Shown in pieces: positions 53,348 through 61,517 of a stretch of 64,000 nt of DNA (the stretch's first letter is position 1; each line of letters opens with the position of its first letter). A program made the translations under genes and the position numbers. Below the pieces are notes generated by a model. It saw nothing but the letters and a program-made list of their open reading frames with translations. It had not been told where the DNA came from and made no database searches. The stretch comes from Domibacillus indicus (lineage in GTDB: Bacteria > Bacillota > Bacilli > Bacillales > Domibacillaceae): NCBI RefSeq assembly GCF_023715895.1, contig NZ_JAMBOO010000005.1, positions 62,001-126,000 on the forward strand, written 5' to 3'.

Positions 53348-53928
53348 TCGTTTCCTTTGAAAAACAATGAATTTGTCCCTATTGAAGTAACAGCTAAATA
53401 ATTTATCCCTACGTCTACACCCATCACTTTAGAAGAAGAGGAAACAACCTTCGGTTCAAAGGAAACCGACACAGACATATACCATTTCCCTTTTTTCTCA
53501 TAAAGCTCGCCGGCACCTAATTTTGCTTCGCCGGACAATATTTTATCAAGCCAATGCTGCTGATAGAGCTCTGCCACAACGGGAACACCGACTCGTTTCT
53601 CTAATGTAGGAAAAGAGAGGTTGTATAAGCCGTTTTCTTTTTCAACTTTTAAATTTTGGTTGTTAAAGGTACACCAAAAACGGCGAAAGGCTTTTGCTTT
53701 TTGATTTTTCTTTTGTGACTTCACTTCCCGGATGGTTTGGTTGACAATGGCCGAAGGCAATTTGTCCGCAGAAAAAAGTTTGTAGACCTTCGAAGTGGCT
53801 TTTGAAAGTTCATCATACTGAAGAAGCCAATTAGAAAAGCCGATGTTTAATTCGGTCATTTTGCAGTATATCTGTTCTTTTGCATGGGTTGGCTTCATTA
53901 GTTCTGGCTTTAAAGAAATGGTTTCCGT
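53341..53928 (-). pseudogene. Truncated tnpB, copy A
   Basis: It is about 90 percent identical by eye to residues 1-196 of the TnpB at 60031-61110, including RuvC-I VDVGINYLAV. It lacks RuvC-II, the zinc ribbon and RuvC-III. The start codon equivalent to ATG at 61110 has become ACG (53928-53926), although AGGAGGAACGAA is intact before it. Sequence beyond KGNEVA is antisense SLH gene. It cannot make an active nuclease. Confidence 0.85.
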
Positions 53929-53967
53929 TTCGTTCCTCCTTTCCGAAAAATTAGATTGTACCAATTA

Positions 53968-53987
53968 TACCAAACAAACGTTTTGTA
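53968..53987. promoter_or_regulatory. Operator-like palindrome in element A
   Basis: TACCAAACAAACGTTTTGTA, the degenerate counterpart of the 9-2-9 palindrome at 61150-61169, placed about 40 bp before the tnpB start in both copies. Confidence 0.4.
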
Positions 53988-54111
53988 TACAAAAGAGATA
54001 AGCTAAAAGAAAAAATCGAACCTTTGACATGTCTGAAGACATGCCCGGTTCGACCTCGCTATCATCCCACACCTGAAGGAGTGGACTTTCCCGCTCGTAA
54101 GGTCTGTAAGT

Positions 54112-55010
54112 CCAACGGATTCTTCTCCTTTGGCGAGAGCCAGTTGTTCTTTCTTCGACTCCTGATCCACTACATACAGCTTGGCACACGGAATGCCGCT
54201 TGGTGATACACCGAAGTCATAATGTTTTAAAACAAAGCCTTTTGAATCTGCTTCCTCCGGAGAGGCCGTCTGGCTTTCTTCTGTTGAGCTGCTTTTTGGT
54301 TCTTCACCAGATGATGGCAAACCTTCCTCTGCCTCTTGAGAGTGAACAGGCTGTGCAGATTCAGGCGTATGGCCTTCAGGACTCTTTTGGTAATCCGGCA
54401 CAAGATTTGCCTGTTCGCTTTTAAACTCTTCCATCCCCATTTCCTCGGCTGTATAAAGGCTGCCAAGCAGGAACTGTCGTCTAAAAAGAGCACTTCTGCT
54501 ACCTTTATGATCATTACGCTCGGCATAGCATCCCACATAAGAGGTCCTCCTTGGCCACCCTCTCTCTGTGAGCGTGCATTGGCTTTAAAGTATTTTTGAA
54601 AATTAACAAATACCGCGCAGGGACGAAACCTCTTATGAAACATCACCGCGTAGGCACCAATGATTTTCCCCCGCTTTTGGCCAAACACATGCCGTACATT
54701 CCCTTCTGATGGGATGAACTCAAACTCATCCCGCTTTCTTACTTCCGCTGCACAAGGGGCACCGACATAATCGGGATTCTGGGCCGCTGTACGAAGCAGG
54801 CCGTCCCTTGTGGTGATAAAATTTGTCCGTGCACCCTGTCTTGTTTTGCATTTTCGGAACACAATATCTCCAAGCAGCGGGTCCAGCCCAAACGTTTCGC
54901 AGAACTTCCACGAAATGTCTGGCTTCTTCCTGTGTTCCTCCATATGGCCCGACAAAGCGGCTCCAGATCAATGACTTCTGTTCCTGGGAAAAAACAAATG
55001 CTTTCTCCAT
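54112..55010 (-). pseudogene. Phage RecT/Bet-like single-strand annealing protein, broken
   Basis: Three frames together give a RecT/Bet protein. MEKAFVFSQEQKSLIWSRFV starts at 55010. CETFGLDPLLGDIVFRKCKT follows, with GARTNFITTRDGLLR, FEFIPSEGNVRHVFGQKRGK and MWDAMPSVMIIKVAEV. The last part is LYTAEEMGMEEFKSEQANLV and an acidic tail. One extra base near 54903 and a compensating shift near 54500 break the frame. The 3' end is cut at 54111 by the TnpB element. It is a relic of a prophage recombination module. No other phage gene is visible beside it. Confidence 0.75.
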
Positions 55011-55039
55011 TTTGACAAACACCCTTTCTGAAAATTTTT

Positions 55040-55083
55040 ATATAAAAAAAGCGCACTGCTCTTAGGGAGCAAATACGCTTCTT
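55040..55083. terminator. Hairpin in the gap before the GT8 gene
   Basis: AAGCGCACTGCTC / GGAGCAAATACGCTT, T- and A-rich around. The 499-bp AT-rich gap 55011-55509 shows no credible gene. It also has the dyad TCACTTTGAAGTGA at about 55340. Confidence 0.35.
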
Positions 55084-55509
55084 TTAACGAAATCAATGAG
55101 CATTTAAACACACAAAAAACGGCTTGATCTATTGCGTAATCCACCGATTTAAGGTCTGCTCTATTTAGGCATAGTGAAATAAGGATTACATGCCTGCTTT
55201 TAAAAAATCCAACAATCACTTTAGGATGGCTGAGCCATCGGCCTGCTGTTTCTTTGATCTATGCGGTGCATAGTAAGAATAGCAACTGTCACTTTGTGTC
55301 GATTCTCCCTTGGCAAAATGAAGGGGATAAAACGACTTTCACTTTGAAGTGACAAATAAATTAAACTATCGGGATAGAGTAACAAATATTCTGATAATAT
55401 GCAAATGCAATACTCTCTCGTTATTACATTTACATATTATCATATAGAGGAAAATAGAATAATAGAATCACTGATATAATAGGTTTTTTCATCTTTCATT
55501 TTAAATAAG

Positions 55510-56271
55510 TTACCATTCCGTTTTCGCTAAATATTTTAAATATGCTTTTCTACCTGGTGGATTCCCATTCCAAGGCTTATTTTTGCTAGTAAAGTGAATA
55601 ATTGCAGGTTTAGTGTTTATTTTATTCATACGATTAGCTCGAACATTCCATTTTTCATCTAGTTTTAGCCATTTATCTTGTAGAACAACATTCAATCCAT
55701 CCTGGTCGGGATATAACAACTTGGAAGGATTATCTTTAATAAATTGGAGAACTTTCGTCGAGATATCATGTTCTCTCCACTTCTTTAAGTTTATTAATAG
55801 AACGCCCGAATTAAAATACCCGTGCTCTTTTGGGATTAATAGTTTCTTACGTCTCTGATCATTGTCGTCATAAACCGCTGCCACATAATAATCATCTATA
55901 TTTGTTCCCCACAAATTCGTAATATCTTCTTTTACAATTAGGTCACAATCGAGATAAAGGGCTTTGTGAAAACTTTCGGGTAACAGGTCAGGAATAGATA
56001 TTCTGCAAAACATTTCTATGCTATAGTAACGATTTATTAATAAATCATCATATAAATTAACATTAATAAATAAAAATTGAGGAATTACATTAAATCTTTG
56101 TAAAGATTTCTCTAATTTAACTTTATTCTGTACTGAAAGGTTACCTCCATCAATGATATAAATATTTATGAGATGGTTTGAAACCTTATTTTCTAACAAA
56201 GAGTGTAACATTACAGCTAAATGTTTGGCATAATGATCGTTCGTTGAAGCCAAAATTATAATCTTTTCCAA
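55510..56271 (-). CDS. Glycosyltransferase family 8
   Basis: 253 residues, GT-A fold. The start is IIILASTNDHYAKHLAVMLHS. The metal-binding DxD is YLDCDLIV (Asp108, Asp110). GYFNSGVLLINLKKWRE lies near 155 and the second metal ligand His is in PAIIHFTSKNKPW near 225. This is the LgtC/GspA/RfaI-type layout, a retaining transferase using UDP-glucose or UDP-galactose. It begins at TTG with AGGTG upstream. Markedly AT-rich compared with the flanking catabolic genes. Confidence 0.88.
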   Translation of the reverse strand: MEKIIILASTNDHYAKHLAVMLHSLLENKVSNHLINIYIIDGGNLSVQNKVKLEKSLQRFNVIPQFLFINVNLYDDLLINRYYSIEMFCRISIPDLLPESFHKALYLDCDLIVKEDITNLWGTNIDDYYVAAVYDDNDQRRKKLLIPKEHGYFNSGVLLINLKKWREHDISTKVLQFIKDNPSKLLYPDQDGLNVVLQDKWLKLDEKWNVRANRMNKINTKPAIIHFTSKNKPWNGNPPGRKAYLKYLAKTEW

Positions 56272-56380
56272 CCCTTCACACCTCTTTATAAAAGATTTTA
56301 TTCAAAGGGCTTATTAAGCTTTTCTATGTGCGAAAGTTGAGTTAATAATTTAGAAATACTAATAATTAAAAACATAACTT

Positions 56381-57340
56381 TTACTTCCACCCGTCAATGG
56401 CTCTCTGATACAACTCTAAATACCTGTCAGTCATTCTTTCTTTCGTAAACCGTTTGGCAACATATTTCCTCAGATCCTGCGGTTTGATTGGCGAATCACC
56501 ACTTACTAATTTACCCATATAATCCAAATCACCACAAATGAACATAGGCAAACCTTCTAACACGTCTAGAACCCCTCCTCGACCATATGCAGCAACAGGA
56601 GTTCCGCAAGCCATTGCTTCTACTAATACCAGTCCAAATTGCTCCTGTTCTTCATTCGGAAAGACTAGCCATTTGGCGCGCCTCAATAGAGTTTGCTTTT
56701 TCTCCCCATGGACTTCGCCTACATAGGTGATATTTGATAATCTTTCTATTTGTGGCTGTATTTCCCTAAATAGCTTCGCGCTAAAGACAGGACCGGCAAT
56801 AATGGTCCTGATGCCTGTCTGTTCACCTAATTTTATAGCGTCTTCAACACCCTTTCCTTTGTCGATACGCCCCAAAAACAACAAGTAGTCTTCCTTTATT
56901 TCTGAGAAAGTATACGATTCTAAATCAATGCCGTTATGCACGTAGGCCCCCTTGTACTTATTGGTTGACTGCAGCAATTTTGTTTTACTAACGTACACTG
57001 GGCATTTCACAGAAATATTCAATCTTGATTGAGTATGAATAGTGGAAATAGTAGGAATATCCAAATGTTCACGTCCAATGACTAATTGGTTTGTGTGATC
57101 ATGAATGACATCAATATCCTTTGGCAACGTCTGAAGTACAAAGTCCTTGATATTTTTTTTGTTAAATCCTCTCTGTCCATAGGGAATAATAATCCCTTTA
57201 CTTTTGCTATCAGCCGGAGCATAAACATAAACTTCATGTCCTCTCCTAACCAACTCATCCGACAGGTTATAAACTACTCTTTCTATTCCTCCGCTTCCGG
57301 GAAGAGGCATAACAACTGGGGCAACCTGAACAATTCTCAT
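56381..57340 (-). CDS. Glycosyltransferase family 4
   Basis: 319 residues. It has an N-terminal acceptor domain with PLPGSGGIERVVYNLSDEL and VIHDHTN. The C-terminal nucleotide-sugar domain has LFLGRIDKGKGVEDAIKLGE and the EX7E motif FPNEEQEQFGLVLVEAMACG. It is shorter than BshA (about 375), with a compact middle. The ATG overlaps the PIG-L stop by 4 bp, so the two are coupled. It probably adds a sugar to a precursor that PIG-L then modifies, or the reverse. Confidence 0.88.
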   Translation of the reverse strand: MRIVQVAPVVMPLPGSGGIERVVYNLSDELVRRGHEVYVYAPADSKSKGIIIPYGQRGFNKKNIKDFVLQTLPKDIDVIHDHTNQLVIGREHLDIPTISTIHTQSRLNISVKCPVYVSKTKLLQSTNKYKGAYVHNGIDLESYTFSEIKEDYLLFLGRIDKGKGVEDAIKLGEQTGIRTIIAGPVFSAKLFREIQPQIERLSNITYVGEVHGEKKQTLLRRAKWLVFPNEEQEQFGLVLVEAMACGTPVAAYGRGGVLDVLEGLPMFICGDLDYMGKLVSGDSPIKPQDLRKYVAKRFTKERMTDRYLELYQRAIDGWK

Positions 57341-57873
57341 ACATGTTTACCTTCCGTAAAACAAGTTGACTTATCATACCGCACGATTCTCTCATATAAA
57401 ATATATGGCATTAACTTTTTAATCACGTGGATCTGGCTTCTATAGATAGAGAGAAGATTTAATTTTTTCTGAAGCAGGCGGAAGGGAATGACATCGTTTG
57501 AGGTATCAAAGACATAGAGATTATGATGTCCTTGATCATGTAAAATTTTTGAGAGTGATTTGTGTTGGGAATGTCCATACTCCCCACAAAGATTATGTGT
57601 AACGATGCGACTAGTTCTATACTTGCTAATGACCTTCCTTAAATCCTTTCCAACTAGCTGCACATCAAAGCTTCCGCCATATATATCAGGGTAGTCCCAT
57701 ATTTCATATGAAGCTCCAGCTTGTTTCATTACCTGATGAAATTCTTTTGAACGGATACTGTCTTTGCCATTGGTTAGGCATATGACCTTCCAACCTTGTT
57801 CTCTTAATAAAGCCGCTCCCCCGAAAATCGATTCATCATCGGGATGGGCGACAAACATGAGTTTATCAATCAA
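57337..57873 (-). CDS. PIG-L family N-acetyl-sugar deacetylase
   Basis: 178 residues from a TTG with AGGTG 7 bp before it (MIDKLMFVAHPDDES). The zinc site is AHPDDE and the distal GEYGHSQHKSL (HxxH). The fold is that of LmbE/PIG-L deacetylases, which remove acetyl from N-acetylglucosaminyl groups. It is first gene of a GT4-coupled pair, followed by GT8. The combination suggests synthesis of a de-acetylated amino-sugar glycoside. Confidence 0.85.
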   Translation of the reverse strand: MIDKLMFVAHPDDESIFGGAALLREQGWKVICLTNGKDSIRSKEFHQVMKQAGASYEIWDYPDIYGGSFDVQLVGKDLRKVISKYRTSRIVTHNLCGEYGHSQHKSLSKILHDQGHHNLYVFDTSNDVIPFRLLQKKLNLLSIYRSQIHVIKKLMPYILYERIVRYDKSTCFTEGKHV

Positions 57874-57973
57874 AACGTGACACCTCATTTTTAAATTTTA
57901 CTACCAGAAATTGCATTCTCAAATAGTGTATGTAGAGATCACGAAGGATGACACAGTGCATGGATAGGACAAA

Positions 57974-58050
57974 TTGAACAAAAATTTAGTGCCGCATTCC
58001 CCTTCAAAATCTTCGGCTTAGTGGGGGTTAGGCGCTAATTTTTTGTTCAA
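57974..58050. repeat. Long palindrome related to the TnpB element 2 left end
   Basis: The arms TTGAACAAAAATTTAGTGCC and GGCGCTAATTTTTTGTTCAA enclose CCCC-TTCAAAATC-TTCG-GCTTAGTGGGGG. The right 26 bases (58025-58050) are identical to 49311-49336, but the central hairpin is in the opposite orientation. No tnpB is attached. It could be a miniature element or a solo end. The rest of 57874-58431 has one terminator and no gene. Confidence 0.55.
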
Positions 58051-58101
58051 ATGTCTTTAGTGAAAATCATTTATAATCTAAAAATAGCAAAAAATTGACC
58101 C

Positions 58102-58131
58102 CTTCCTATGATTCATCTAGGAAGGCTTTTT
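58102..58131 (+). terminator. Terminator-like hairpin
   Basis: CCTTCCTA / TAGGAAGG with loop TGATTCATC, then CTTTTT. No gene directly upstream on the plus strand is recognised. Confidence 0.6.
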
Positions 58132-58431
58132 CACGCTTGCAACGTTAGAATAAGTCCAAATAATTTATATACAAAAAGAGCTGCCCAATTAGAACACCTC
58201 TTTTTAAGCAGACTATCATGGCCACAACCTGCAATATTTTTTATTTTTATGGTCACACATTTGGTTATATTCTTTATAAAAAAGCTGTTTTCGTGGCCAC
58301 AAATGGTCATATTACCAGCGAACTTCCTGCTCCTTACCGGTTCTCCACCGTCTCTGGATACAAGTTATGCTTCATCATATAAAGGTGATTACAGATACTG
58401 CTAGGACTTGACTTATCCATTAACATCCGCT

Positions 58432-58677
58432 TTATTTCCCAAAGCAACAGCGCCACACTCTCTTGAATATGCATAGACCAAAGAGAAGAGAAGCAAGGAA
58501 GCTGAGTATTGCAATAATGAGGGTGAAAGTAGCACCAATGGTTTCTAGACCAAGGAGCGAGAAGAAACCAGGGATTACAGGTGTTGCCCCCCACACCGTT
58601 AGCAGCAGCAAGACTACACCCACTAAAAACCCTAGGAACATCTCAAAAACACTACACGTAGAATGCTTCGTAATCAC
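58432..58677 (-). CDS. Small membrane protein
   Basis: 81 residues with two hydrophobic helices (FLGFLVGVVLLLLTVWGA and LETIGATFTLIIAILSFLAS) and a basic, Cys-rich tail (KRVWRCCFGK). It begins at GTG with an excellent AAAGGAGGTGG site. The promoter region has the palindrome TAGGACAATTAGTCCTA. Family not recognised. The quality of the start region makes it a real gene in my view. Confidence 0.65.
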   Translation of the reverse strand: MITKHSTCSVFEMFLGFLVGVVLLLLTVWGATPVIPGFFSLLGLETIGATFTLIIAILSFLASLLFGLCIFKRVWRCCFGK

Positions 58678-58694
58678 AGAAGTCCACCTCCTTT

Positions 58695-58712
58695 CATAGG
58701 ACTAATTGTCCT
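58695..58712. promoter_or_regulatory. Operator-like palindrome
   Basis: TAGGAC AATTA GTCCTA, directly upstream of the ribosome site of the small membrane protein gene and next to TATATA-like -10 sequence. Confidence 0.45.
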
Positions 58713-58811
58713 ACTATATAATACGTGGCTGCTTGAAAGTTCGTTAAAGAGAAACGCACAAAGAAACTAAAAAAGTATTAATAAAAGGCCCCTGATATAT
58801 CCTGAAATTTT

Positions 58812-59076
58812 TTGTTTCTACTGTTGCGCAAGGAAAACCGGACGATTGCAGTCCAAGCGAAGCGATATGGCAACGCTGTCGGAGTGAAAGCTGTCCATTG
58901 GGTAAGCGCTACCAAATGGTATTATCGAACAAATGAGGAATGGGTCATAACGAATAATACGTTTACCAAAAACGTCTGCAACTGCGCAGAACGGCTTAGC
59001 GTGAGATTAATCGACCGCAGCGACTTGATAAATTTAATTCCGGAAAGCAAGGCGATCCACTCAGGCACAGGAATAG
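58812..59076 (+). pseudogene. Restriction endonuclease (Mrr-like) C-terminal fragment
   Basis: The frame reads RKENRTIAVQAKRYGNAVGV, then KWYYRTNEEWVITNNTFTKN and RLSVRLIDRSDLINLIPESK. This is the second half of the Mrr_cat nuclease fold, with the catalytic QxK (QAKRY) and the ending DRxxLxxL. The first half with the PD/E residues is absent and no start codon or ribosome site is in place. Beyond ESK the frame runs through the terminator at 59073. Confidence 0.7.
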
Positions 59077-59110
59077 CCCCGTCCGGTTTAATCCGGCGGG
59101 GTTATTTTAT
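59073..59110 (+). terminator. Terminator after the nuclease fragment
   Basis: CCCCGTCCGG / CCGGCGGGG with loop TTTAAT, then TTATTTTATTT. It probably belonged to the intact nuclease gene. Confidence 0.75.
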
Positions 59111-59285
59111 TTAACACTTTTCGAAAACAGTGCCACACCGCAGTTCATTGACAATGGGACAAGGCAACGTTACCCTGACAACAACCGAGTCAGATGGGGC
59201 GGCAGTAAGTATGATAAAAAGACCGAAGTAAAAAATATTGCGCACCAAAAAGCCACCGTCTATTAAACCGATGGCTGCCCTGTCA

Positions 59286-59720
59286 CTACTGATCCGTCGA
59301 CAAAAGCGAATCGCTGAATGTATAACCAAGATTTTTACCGTCACTCCCGTAGACATGAACGTTATTCAAGTTGGTCAAAGCACGATATTCCGCATAATAG
59401 TAATAATGATTGACTACCATCGAGCCAAGTTTATTAACGGCCAATTGGCGCACTGCATCATCGTCTGTTGACGCTATAGTCGAATATATCTTTGCGACAT
59501 GCTGGTTCGGCACGATTTCAACTCGGTCAAACAACGCAATGCCATCATTGCTTGCAAAATTTGACCGGAATGTTTGAGTAAATTTCTCTGATAAAGCTTC
59601 GTCTACCGTACCAGGATATTCTTGCACCGGCTCTTTCGCAGAGACAAAAACGATTAATGCTATTATCAAACTAAATACAATAAGCGCACCGATCATTTTA
59701 ACATTTACTGCTTTAATCAC
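59286..59720 (-). CDS. Membrane-anchored extracytoplasmic protein, unknown
   Basis: 144 residues from a GTG with AGGGAGA 8 bp upstream (MIKAVNVKMIGALIVFSLII). One N-terminal helix (about 9-28) is followed by an exported domain of about 115 residues with TQTFRSNFASNDGIALFDRV, VAKIYSTIASTDDDAVRQLA and HYYYYAEYRALTNLNNVHVY. No family recognised. The exported domain looks globular and Tyr-rich near the end. It lies between the nuclease fragment and element B. Confidence 0.6.
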   Translation of the reverse strand: MIKAVNVKMIGALIVFSLIIALIVFVSAKEPVQEYPGTVDEALSEKFTQTFRSNFASNDGIALFDRVEIVPNQHVAKIYSTIASTDDDAVRQLAVNKLGSMVVNHYYYYAEYRALTNLNNVHVYGSDGKNLGYTFSDSLLSTDQ

Positions 59721-59825
59721 ATTTATCGTCTCCCTATTGAGTTTAGATAAGTGTAGACGAGAAATATTGAATTCATACATGGGAAGGCGCTTTACTTTGT
59801 TATTCCTTGTTATACCGCACTTATG

Positions 59826-60030
59826 TTGACACTCCCACGGCTAAAGCCGCAAGCCCTTCACCTTGCGGTGAGACGGGTGGGATTCTGAAGTGCGAACGCG
59901 TTTTCAGTCCATTTCTGTTTAGAACTCGCCTTCAGTTAAGGGCGGTGTCATCAGCCCATCCTGCTTCGTTATGTATGCCTTCGGCATACATGTACCTAAC
60001 AGGCGGTCCTGCTGTTACCACAGGACTAGG
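59826..60030 (-). ncRNA. Predicted omega RNA region of element B
   Basis: 205 bp between the tnpB stop and the right edge with several stable hairpins, including TGTATGCC-TTC-GGCATACA at about 59973-59991 and CCACCCGTCTCACCGCAAGG paired regions near 59858-59882. By family knowledge it would yield the guide RNA. Not testable here. Confidence 0.4.
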
Positions 60031-61110
60031 TTAAACTGCTTGCTTGTTTTTCTTTTTTGAAAGGCCGCTGATGGCCTTTGAAATATTAATGGCCGCATTC
60101 GCATCGGCATGAAGTTGATACTGACATTTGACACACGCAAACGTGTGTCTTTTTCGATTCTTTTTGTCTACATGGCCACATTTACATGTTTGAGAGGTAT
60201 GATGTGGATTCACATATTCAACTTGAATCCCTGCCATTTTGGCTTTGTATTCAATAAACTGCTGAAGCTGATAATGTGCCCAAGAATGCAGATTCCTGCC
60301 TGCGTCTTTTTTTGATTTGGCTTTACGACGAATGCCTGTCAAATCTTCCATTCGAATGCAGCGAACACCGTTCTCTGCAGCGAAATTCACGATTTGTCGG
60401 CTCATTTTATGATTTAGATTTTTCATCCATTGGGATTCTTTATTTTTAGAGGCTTTAATAACAGAAAGAAGCTTTTTTCTTCCCAAGGTTTTTCTCCTTG
60501 AAGAAAATGTTCTTCGAATAAAAGCAGCCTCATTTCCTTTGAAAAACAATGAATTTGTCCCTACTGAAGCAACAGCTAAATAATTCAGCCCCACGTCTAC
60601 ACCCATCATTTTAGAAGAAGGGGAAACAACCTTCGGTTCAGAGGAAACCGCCACAGACATATACCATTTCCCTTTTTTCTTATAAAGCTCGCCGGCACCT
60701 AATTTTGCTTCGCCGGACAATATTTTATCAAGCCAATGCTGCTGATAGAGCTCTGCCACAACGGGAACACCGACCCGTTTCTCTAATGTAGGAAAGGAGA
60801 GTTTGTATAAGCCGTTTTCTTTTTCAACTTTTAAATTTTGGTTGTTAAAGGTACACCAGAAACGGCGAAAGGCTTTTGCTTTTTGATTTTTCTTTTGTGA
60901 CTTCACTTCTCGGATGGTTTGGTTGACAATGGCCGAAGGCAACTTGTCCGCAGAAAACAGTTTGTAGACCTTCGAAGTGGCCTTTGAAAGTTCATCATAC
61001 TGAAGAAGCCAATTGGAAAAGGCGGTGTTTAATTCGGTCATTTTGCAGTATAGCTGTTCTTTTGCATGAGTTGGCTTCATGAGTTCCAGCTTCAAAGAAA
61101 TGGTTTCCAT
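60031..61110 (-). CDS. tnpB: RNA-guided endonuclease TnpB, element B
   Basis: 359 residues. RuvC-I is MGVDVGLNYLAV (Asp172), RuvC-II is IRMEDLTGIR (Glu255), the zinc ribbon is CKCG ... CVKC (Cys309, 311, 326, 329), and RuvC-III is HADANAAINI (Asp336). The ribbon has an unusual CxC first pair. AGGAGGAACGAA precedes the ATG. Complete, likely functional. A palindrome at 61150-61169 may regulate it. Confidence 0.9.
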   Translation of the reverse strand: METISLKLELMKPTHAKEQLYCKMTELNTAFSNWLLQYDELSKATSKVYKLFSADKLPSAIVNQTIREVKSQKKNQKAKAFRRFWCTFNNQNLKVEKENGLYKLSFPTLEKRVGVPVVAELYQQHWLDKILSGEAKLGAGELYKKKGKWYMSVAVSSEPKVVSPSSKMMGVDVGLNYLAVASVGTNSLFFKGNEAAFIRRTFSSRRKTLGRKKLLSVIKASKNKESQWMKNLNHKMSRQIVNFAAENGVRCIRMEDLTGIRRKAKSKKDAGRNLHSWAHYQLQQFIEYKAKMAGIQVEYVNPHHTSQTCKCGHVDKKNRKRHTFACVKCQYQLHADANAAINISKAISGLSKKKNKQAV

Positions 61111-61149
61111 TTCGTTCCTCCTTTCCGAAAAATTAGGTTATATCAATTA

Positions 61150-61169
61150 TACCAAACGAGCGTTCGGTA
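61150..61169. promoter_or_regulatory. Operator-like palindrome before tnpB of element B
   Basis: TACCAAACGAGCGTTCGGTA, a 9-2-9 dyad with one G-U, 40 bp upstream of the tnpB start. A degenerate copy is at 53968. Beyond it, 61293-61517 has no gene. A GGGGGTCAGCGCTAAT string at about 61362 resembles the palindrome arm seen at 58023. Confidence 0.45.
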
Positions 61170-61517
61170 CACAAGAGAGATAAACTAAAAGAAAAAAATC
61201 GAACCTTTGACATGTCTGAAGACATGCCCGGTTCGACCTCGCTATCATCCCACACCTGAAGGAGTGGGCTTTCCCGCTCGTAAGGTCTGTAAAAAACAGT
61301 CAAATTTTTTTTACGCGTAAATTCTGGGCAGCAGATACGGTATATTCATAGGAGGTACTCTGGGGGTCAGCGCTAATAAAAAAGCAACTGTTTCTCTGCC
61401 CCTGATTCTCTTTCTTCGTATTGGCTTACAAGCGATCGCGTTTTTAGTCATAGTACGGCTTTATCATAAGTTCTGTCGCAAGGTAATGTCGGTCATCTAG
61501 CCAGTTGATTGGGTGTT

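Larger units (their letters stand above)
53341..54111 (-). mobile_element. TnpB element A, left half only
   Basis: The left end (about 53965-54111) matches 61150-61291 of element B closely, including the hairpin GACATGTCTGAAGACATGCC and CCTTACGAGCGGGAAAG. The right half and right end are gone. It abuts the RecT-like pseudogene at 54112 and the SLH fragment at 53341. Confidence 0.7.
59826..61292 (-). mobile_element. TnpB-only element B
   Basis: The right end is at about 59826 (TTGACACTCCCACGGCTAAA, then hairpins CTTCACCTTGCGGTGAG and TGTATGCC-TTC-GGCATACA). The left end is at about 61292 (CCTTACGAGCGGGAAAG region). The gene is tnpB at 60031. It is the intact relative of element A and the source family of the remnant at 11890. 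Confidence 0.75.

Noticed and set aside
54003-54536. Separate 177-residue protein
   Set aside because: It is the third frame of the broken RecT gene extended through the TnpB left end.
56381-57873. GT4 + PIG-L pair as bacillithiol genes bshA/bshB
   Set aside because: The GT4 is only 319 residues with a different middle region, the PIG-L is short, the usual neighbours are absent, and a GT8 gene follows. The chemistry may be similar but the symbols are not justified.
58108-58404. Open frame of 98 codons
   Set aside because: It begins inside a terminator hairpin and has no start signals. Aromatic-rich repeats in it reflect AT-rich DNA.
59111-59356. 81-codon minus-strand frame
   Set aside because: It overlaps the better supported gene at 59286 and shows no start signal.
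25925-61292. CRISPR array or Cas12 locus near the TnpB genes
   Set aside because: No spaced direct repeats and no cas1/cas2 found. The repeats seen are insertion-element ends.
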